From positions 1-28,545 of the forward strand of contig JAFGVM010000009.1 of NCBI GenBank assembly GCA_016937995.1: 28,545 nucleotides of DNA, read 5' to 3'. Made by a program: the position numbers and the translations under genes. The notes under the pieces are model-generated. The model was not told the DNA's origin. It made no database searches and worked only from the letters and a program-made list of their open reading frames with translations. Positions 24,742 to 28,545 of this stretch are shown one piece after another. Source of the DNA: Candidatus Delongbacteria bacterium. GTDB taxonomy: Bacteria > UBA4055. How positions within the stretch are numbered: position 1 is the stretch's first letter; every line of letters begins with the position of its first letter.

Positions 24742-24903
24742 CTCCCTCTTGTACGAGACGTTCTGGGAGAACGTCTTTGCGGTTGTGGGTTCAAGCTATT
24801 GCACCCTCACATCTGTCATACTCGGGCTTGACCCGGGTATCCAGGGGTTAGTCCACAGGTTGAAACCTGTGGTTATCGGAGTTATATCCCGTTGGGATAA
24901 GTT
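24742..24903. repeat. Repeat island with three palindromic modules, including CCACAGG copy B
   Basis: From left to right: AGACGTTCT/AGAACGTCT (24756-24776) around ggg, followed by ttt; a CTCGG-type module tgtcatactcgggcttgacc...atccaggg (24814-24847), related to 28364-28399; and CCACAGG copy B at 24851-24903. In copy B the CCACAGGTT and AACCTGTGG arms are perfect around two bases, then atccc/gggat arms follow. The last bases of copy B run into the stop codon of the beta-propeller gene (24902-24904). Copy B matches copy A at 23736-23787. Confidence 0.75.
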
Positions 24904-26083
24904 AATGCACTGATAATTCAAATACTTTTATCGTTACATCTGCTTTTCCACCTTCGCTGTAATTCTGCTGTATCGGAGTACCTGCAATCACATACTTATC
25001 TTTGCTTCTGAGCTTGTATCCTCCAAATTCAGGAACTGTCACAGTCTTTAGGAAATGACCTTCTTTATTGAAAATATCAAAGTCCTGACCTTCCTCATTG
25101 AACATACTTTCGTTAACACCGACCCAAAGATTATCCTTACTGTCAACGAACATCTGGGTCATTACAGATCTTAGAGGAGAAACATCTTTAAATTCTATCA
25201 TTCCACCCATGCTCTGAGATACTTTCTTCAAAGCTTCATTTATTTCTTCAATATCTTCTTTGGATCTTCTTAGCGGAGCATACTTTTTTCTTATCTCTCT
25301 GATCTTTTTTCCTTCGTAATCATATTGGTAAATGATATAGTTATTTTTAGAACCGTCAGCTACATAAATATATTTCCCCGAGATCGCTGTCAGAACACCC
25401 TGATCATCGGCATCAACATTTTTCATATCAAAAGGTTTAAGCTCTCCATATATCTTATCTTTCACTTCAAATTCAGGAGAACTGTTGTATAAGCAAACAC
25501 CCATTTTGAACTCGCTGGATCCCCATTGACCTTCAAAAGCTTCACAAACGAACAAAGGCCCATAGTTCGTCATATACAGATTCTTTGCTCTGACACCCCT
25601 GCTTAAGATATTGTAGAACTTGTCAAAATTACCATCTTTATCAAAAATTGATAATCTGCCTGAACCGTCAAAGACATATACCTTATTTTCAGAGTCGACT
25701 ACATTGATATCTATAGGATTAAATGGAAATTCACCGGGTCCCTGACCTTTTGCACCCCATTTTTGTACAAATTTTCCGGTTTTATCAAACTTCAGTATAA
25801 ATGACTTTACATTATCAACGACATAAAGATTTCCATCTTTATCAAGGTCAGAGTTCAGGTCTGCTCTGTGCTGAGGGAAATTCAGTACAAATGTGGTATC
25901 TTCTTCATTGTTTTCAATAGTCATTATATGATCGATCTTGAATGATAGATCCTTGTTAATTCCAGCTTTTGAGTTTTCAATGATCTTTACTCCGTCCACT
26001 TCTGTTTCAGTGAATGGTTTTTCCTTTGTGCAAGATATCAGTAAGGTCAGTAAGATGATCATTACGATCAATTTGTTTTTCAT
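24902..26083 (-). CDS. 6-bladed beta-propeller lipoprotein
   Basis: A 393-residue exported protein. The N-terminal hydrophobic stretch ends in a lipobox, LLISC, with Cys18 as the lipid site. The body shows NHL-like beta-propeller repeats such as DLNSDLDKDGNLYVVDN, FDKTGKFVQKWG, SKDNLWVGVN and YVADGSKNNYIIYQYDYEG. KWGAKGQGPGEF is the signature of the 6-bladed beta-propeller family common in Bacteroidetes-like genomes. The function is unknown; it may bind a ligand at the outer membrane or in the periplasm. An AAAGGAG site precedes the ATG and a good sigma-70 promoter lies at 26130-26158. Confidence 0.85.
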   Translation of the reverse strand: MKNKLIVMIILLTLLISCTKEKPFTETEVDGVKIIENSKAGINKDLSFKIDHIMTIENNEEDTTFVLNFPQHRADLNSDLDKDGNLYVVDNVKSFILKFDKTGKFVQKWGAKGQGPGEFPFNPIDINVVDSENKVYVFDGSGRLSIFDKDGNFDKFYNILSRGVRAKNLYMTNYGPLFVCEAFEGQWGSSEFKMGVCLYNSSPEFEVKDKIYGELKPFDMKNVDADDQGVLTAISGKYIYVADGSKNNYIIYQYDYEGKKIREIRKKYAPLRRSKEDIEEINEALKKVSQSMGGMIEFKDVSPLRSVMTQMFVDSKDNLWVGVNESMFNEEGQDFDIFNKEGHFLKTVTVPEFGGYKLRSKDKYVIAGTPIQQNYSEGGKADVTIKVFELSVH

Positions 26084-26129
26084 TTGTTGCTCCTTTCGAT
26101 TGAAATAAAGTACTTTGTTTTATAAAGTG

Positions 26130-26158
26130 AAGATACAGAGATTTTAATTTGATGTCAA
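26130..26158 (-). promoter_or_regulatory. Sigma-70 type promoter of the beta-propeller gene
   Basis: On the minus strand TTGACA (26153-26158) is a perfect -35. A 17-base spacer follows and then TATCTT (26130-26135), four of six matches to the -10. Transcription would start near 26123, about 40 bases before the start codon. Confidence 0.6.
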
Positions 26159-26221
26159 GTATTTTGTTTCATTTTATGTAAAAATTTGGTAAATTTGTGT
26201 TCAAGTAATATTGGAATAATA

Positions 26222-26407
26222 ATGAAGACAGAGATATTAATTACTACTCATAAAGAGCAGAGAGATAATGACAGGCAGTACTGGAGGAACCTAACACCAG
26301 AAGAAAGATTAGATATTGTTGAATTATTAAGATTAGAAGCAGGAAAAATATTATATGAATATCCAGCAAGACTTCAGAGAGTTGTTAAGGTTACTAGAAA
26401 AAAATAA
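26222..26407 (+). CDS. Small partner protein of a nucleotidyltransferase pair
   Basis: About 61 residues. The core YWRNLTPEERLDIVELLR and the end RLQRVVKVTRK resemble the small proteins often encoded just upstream of DUF6036-like nucleotidyltransferases. They lack a known activity. I choose the ATG at 26222; the frame is open from 26186, but that extra segment is not typical. The GGA ribosome site is weak. Its last 53 bases overlap the next gene in another frame. The pair looks like a two-gene toxin-antitoxin-like module; this is inference from organisation and family. Confidence 0.7.
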   Translation: MKTEILITTHKEQRDNDRQYWRNLTPEERLDIVELLRLEAGKILYEYPARLQRVVKVTRKK

Positions 26408-26798
26408 AGTAGATTATGTAATCGTTGGTGGTTATGCAGTTGCTTTTTATGGTTATCCAAGATTTACAAAGGATATTGATATTTTTTTTAAAGATTCAAA
26501 AGAAAATATTATAGATTTACTGGCAGCCCTAAAAGAGTTCGGATTTACGGAAGATGATATAAATGAGAATATGTTTCAAACAAAAGGAAATATAGTAACT
26601 TTTGGGGTTGAACCGGTAAGGGTTGATTTTCTAAATAGCATCGACGGAGTTAGTTTTGATGAAGCAGTGCAAAACAAGGTTCGTGGAAAATATGATACTG
26701 TTGAGGTATATTTTATCGGAAAAGAGGAGCTGATAAAGAATAAACTATCCACAGACAGACTTCAAGATAAAGCAGATGTTGAAGAGTTAACTAAATAA
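26355..26798 (+). CDS. Nucleotidyltransferase, AbiEii/DUF6036-like
   Basis: A 147-residue protein with a minimal nucleotidyltransferase fold. GGYAVAFYGYPR begins near residue 25, with D40 and D42 (TKDIDIF) as candidate metal-binding aspartates and VRVDFLNSI as the third acidic site. GKEELIKNKLSTDRLQDKAD then DVEEL at the end matches the C-terminal helix of MNT/AbiEii-type proteins. The start at 26355 gives a normal family N-terminus, and AGGAAA stands upstream of it. It overlaps the small upstream gene by 53 bases. purB follows 26 bases later. Activity and target are not known. Confidence 0.85.
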   Translation: MNIQQDFRELLRLLEKNKVDYVIVGGYAVAFYGYPRFTKDIDIFFKDSKENIIDLLAALKEFGFTEDDINENMFQTKGNIVTFGVEPVRVDFLNSIDGVSFDEAVQNKVRGKYDTVEVYFIGKEELIKNKLSTDRLQDKADVEELTK

Positions 26799-26824
26799 AT
26801 TAATACATTATACAGTAGGTTAAA

Positions 26825-28258
26825 ATGAAAGATCACACAATTTATCAAAACCCACTTATCGAAAGATATTCATCAAAAGAAATGAGTTACATTTTCTCTC
26901 CGGAGAATAAATTCAAGACCTGGAGAAAGCTGTGGATAGCTTTAGCTGAGTCAGAGAAAGAGCTTGGATTGAATATCACTGATGAACAGATAGACGAACT
27001 TAAACAATATGAAGATACTATTAATTATGAAGATGCTATTGCCAGAGAAAAGGTAGTCCGTCATGATGTTATGAGTCATGTATTTGCTTACGGATTACAG
27101 TGTCCTGAAGCAAAGCCGATCATTCATCTGGGAGCAACTTCTGCGTTTGTAGGTGATAATACAGATCTTATTCAGCTAAAAGAAGGAATTATAGAAGTAA
27201 AAAAGAAGCTTGTTCTACTGATAAAGAGAATTAAAGACTTCGCTTTAGCTGAAAAGGACAGACCTACTCTTGGATTTACACATTATCAGGCGGCGCAGAT
27301 AACAACTGTAGGTAAAAGAGCATCGCTATGGTTGAATGAATTTATTTTAGATTTTGAAGAACTTGAGCATAATCTGGAATCTTTAAGATTCAGAGGCGTA
27401 AAAGGAACTACTGGAACTCAGGCATCTTTCATGGAGCTTTTTGAGAACGATGAAGAAAAAGTAAAGAAATTAGATGAACTTGTAACAGGGAAAATGGGTT
27501 TTGATAAGAAAAACATCGTAACAGGCCAGACCTATACCAGAAAAGTTGATTATAAAGTATTATCACTGCTTTCAGCAATAGCTCAGTCAGCTCATAAAAC
27601 TACAAATGATATAAGATTACTTCAGAATTTAAAGGAAATTGAAGAACCTTTCGAGAAAAGTCAGATAGGTTCATCCGCAATGGCTTACAAAAGAAATCCA
27701 ATGAGATCTGAAAGAGTTGCGTCACTTTCAAAGTTCGTTATGTCACTTACAAATTCAGTGGCTATGACAGCTGCTACACAGTGGTTTGAAAGAACTCTTG
27801 ACGACAGTGCAAATAAAAGACTTTCAGTTCCGGAAGCATTTTTAGCGATAGATGCGATATTAATTATCTTAAATAACATTTTTGACGGTATGGTCGTTTA
27901 TCCTAAGCAGATCGAGAAGAGATTACAGTCTGAAATTCCTTTTATGGCAACAGAGAATATCATTATGAATGCTGTGAAGAAGGGAGGGGACAGGCAGGAG
28001 CTTCATGAGAAGATCAGGGAACTTTCAATGATAGCAGGTAGGAATGTGAAAGTTGAAGGTCTTGAGAATAATCTGTTGGATCTTATCGCTAAGGATAGTT
28101 CTTTCAATCTTTCTATGGATGAGTTGAAGGAAATGACTGATCCGAAGCTTTATATAGGCAGAGCGCCTCAGCAGGTTGTGGAGTTTGTTAAGGAGATCGT
28201 TGATCCGATCCTTGAGAGGAATCAGGTTGAGGATGTTGATATTGCGTTGAAGGTATAA
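26825..28258 (+). CDS. purB: Adenylosuccinate lyase
   Basis: A 477-residue fumarate-lyase superfamily enzyme. It cleaves SAICAR and adenylosuccinate in purine synthesis. The signature GSSAMAYKRNP is at residues 282-292 with catalytic serine in it. NPLIERYSSKEMSYIFS at the N-terminus and the length fit the long ADSL group shared by clostridia and eukaryotes, not the shorter Bacillus PurB. The ribosome site is AGG about 6 bases upstream. It is followed by a terminator at 28337-28359. It may share a transcript with the nucleotidyltransferase pair. Confidence 0.95.
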   Translation: MKDHTIYQNPLIERYSSKEMSYIFSPENKFKTWRKLWIALAESEKELGLNITDEQIDELKQYEDTINYEDAIAREKVVRHDVMSHVFAYGLQCPEAKPIIHLGATSAFVGDNTDLIQLKEGIIEVKKKLVLLIKRIKDFALAEKDRPTLGFTHYQAAQITTVGKRASLWLNEFILDFEELEHNLESLRFRGVKGTTGTQASFMELFENDEEKVKKLDELVTGKMGFDKKNIVTGQTYTRKVDYKVLSLLSAIAQSAHKTTNDIRLLQNLKEIEEPFEKSQIGSSAMAYKRNPMRSERVASLSKFVMSLTNSVAMTAATQWFERTLDDSANKRLSVPEAFLAIDAILIILNNIFDGMVVYPKQIEKRLQSEIPFMATENIIMNAVKKGGDRQELHEKIRELSMIAGRNVKVEGLENNLLDLIAKDSSFNLSMDELKEMTDPKLYIGRAPQQVVEFVKEIVDPILERNQVEDVDIALKV

Positions 28259-28272
28259 AAAAGCCACATACT

Positions 28273-28294
28273 GTAGGGGTCGCAGATCTGCGAC
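28273..28294. repeat. GTAGGGG-headed perfect palindrome
   Basis: GTCGCAGATCTGCGAC (28279-28294) is a perfect 16-base palindrome preceded by GTAGGGG (28273-28279), 15 bases after the purB stop codon. It has no T-run. The same head sequence leads hairpins at 3412 and 23273. Further on, a ggtatgag motif recurs at 28301 and 28322. Confidence 0.75.
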
Positions 28295-28336
28295 CGGTTA
28301 GGTATGAGGTATGAATTATAAGGTATGAGTTTTATG

Positions 28337-28359
28337 AGGGTGTTCAGGCACCCTTTTTT
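28337..28359 (+). terminator. Intrinsic terminator after purB
   Basis: AGGGTG (28337-28342) pairs with CACCCT (28349-28354) around a 6-base loop, followed by a run of six T. It lies about 80 bases past the purB stop codon, beyond the repeat module at 28273. Confidence 0.75.
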
Positions 28360-28363
28360 ATAG

Positions 28364-28399
28364 TGTCATTCTCGGACTGAAGATCCGGGAATCCAGGCG
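28364..28399. repeat. CTCGG-type dispersed repeat
   Basis: tgtcattctcggactga followed by gatccgggaatccaggcg is a variant of 24814-24847, in the same orientation. The family is of the kind scattered between genes in many genomes. Confidence 0.6.
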
Positions 28400-28458
28400 T
28401 TTTTTATATTTAGGAGAGTACATGATTCTATCTTTTTGTCTTGATACAAAAAGAAACA

Positions 28459-28545
28459 AAAAAATCAAGACGATCCATATTTTTTACCCCTGATAGTTTT
28501 CAAATTTATAGCAGTATAGCAGGTTTCCCCGTGATGATGGATCGT
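28459..28545 (-). repeat. Right copy of 87-bp terminal inverted repeat
   Basis: This is the reverse complement of bases 1-87 without a mismatch. Inward of it the copies diverge at a T-run length difference but keep the cttgat...atcaag hairpin, here with cttgat at 28464-28469 read on the minus strand. No transposase or integrase lies between the copies or beside them. Confidence 0.9.

Noticed and set aside
1-28545. A composite transposon between the terminal inverted repeats
   Set aside because: No transposase or integrase is present and the content includes core genes; an assembly break at a repeat is simpler.

Overview
The window reads as chromosomal DNA from a low-GC, AT-rich diderm bacterium. 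A Wzi-type outer-membrane capsule protein and a lipobox lipoprotein indicate an outer membrane. The mix of Wzi, a 6-bladed beta-propeller lipoprotein, DivIVA/YggT and PglF/EpsN-type sugar genes suggests an uncultured lineage of the FCB group (Cloacimonadota/Delongbacteria-like). This placement is inference from gene content, not a phylogenetic result. Both ends carry the same 87-bp sequence in inverted orientation, so the window is probably an assembly contig bounded by a dispersed repeat.

Layout. (1) 1-250: repeat-rich end. (2) 251-1570, minus strand: AAA ATPase with DUF4143. (3) 1571-2365: non-coding apart from a 60-codon ORF, with a very good sigma-54 (-24/-12) promoter at 1831-1847 followed by a hairpin leader. 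(4) 2366-16142: a surface-polysaccharide locus of twelve genes: WbpB-like dehydrogenase, PglE/EpsN-like aminotransferase, PglF/WbpM-like 4,6-dehydratase, polyprenyl-phosphate sugar-1-phosphate transferase, WbpD/FdtC-like acetyltransferase, RmlB-like dehydratase, CapF-type cupin, Wzi, RmlC, RmlD, Wzx flippase and an asparagine-synthase-like amidotransferase. From 6631 on, the genes abut or overlap and continue straight into the housekeeping genes cmk and ispH (to 17694). (5) 17710-18174, minus strand: unknown membrane protein. (6) 18396-21910: a second WbpB-like dehydrogenase, then yggS-yggT-divIVA and a degenerate purine-nucleoside-phosphorylase-like protein. (7) 22016-23218: rocD with a clear intrinsic terminator. 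(8) 23355-26083: DUF486 membrane protein, then minus-strand genes for a winged-helix regulator, a six-helix membrane protein and a beta-propeller lipoprotein. (9) 26222-28258: a two-gene module (small protein plus nucleotidyltransferase, overlapping by 53 bp) and purB, then a terminator and the terminal repeat.

Working together: the polysaccharide locus would make a UDP-4-amino-4,6-dideoxy sugar (PglF then PglE), dTDP-rhamnose or a related dTDP-sugar (RmlB-like, RmlC, RmlD), start a glycan on the lipid carrier (sugar transferase), flip it (Wzx) and hold it at the outer membrane (Wzi). No ordinary glycosyltransferase, no Wzy polymerase and no RmlA are present, so the pathway must be completed from elsewhere.

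The most interesting signals are the sigma-54 promoter/leader/small-ORF unit in front of the polysaccharide genes, the apparently non-catalytic PNP-fold protein next to DivIVA, the overlapping nucleotidyltransferase module, and a set of palindromic repeat modules (GTAGGGG-hairpin, CCACAGG and CTCGG types) placed mainly at gene 3' ends. I found no tRNA, rRNA, CRISPR array or transposase.
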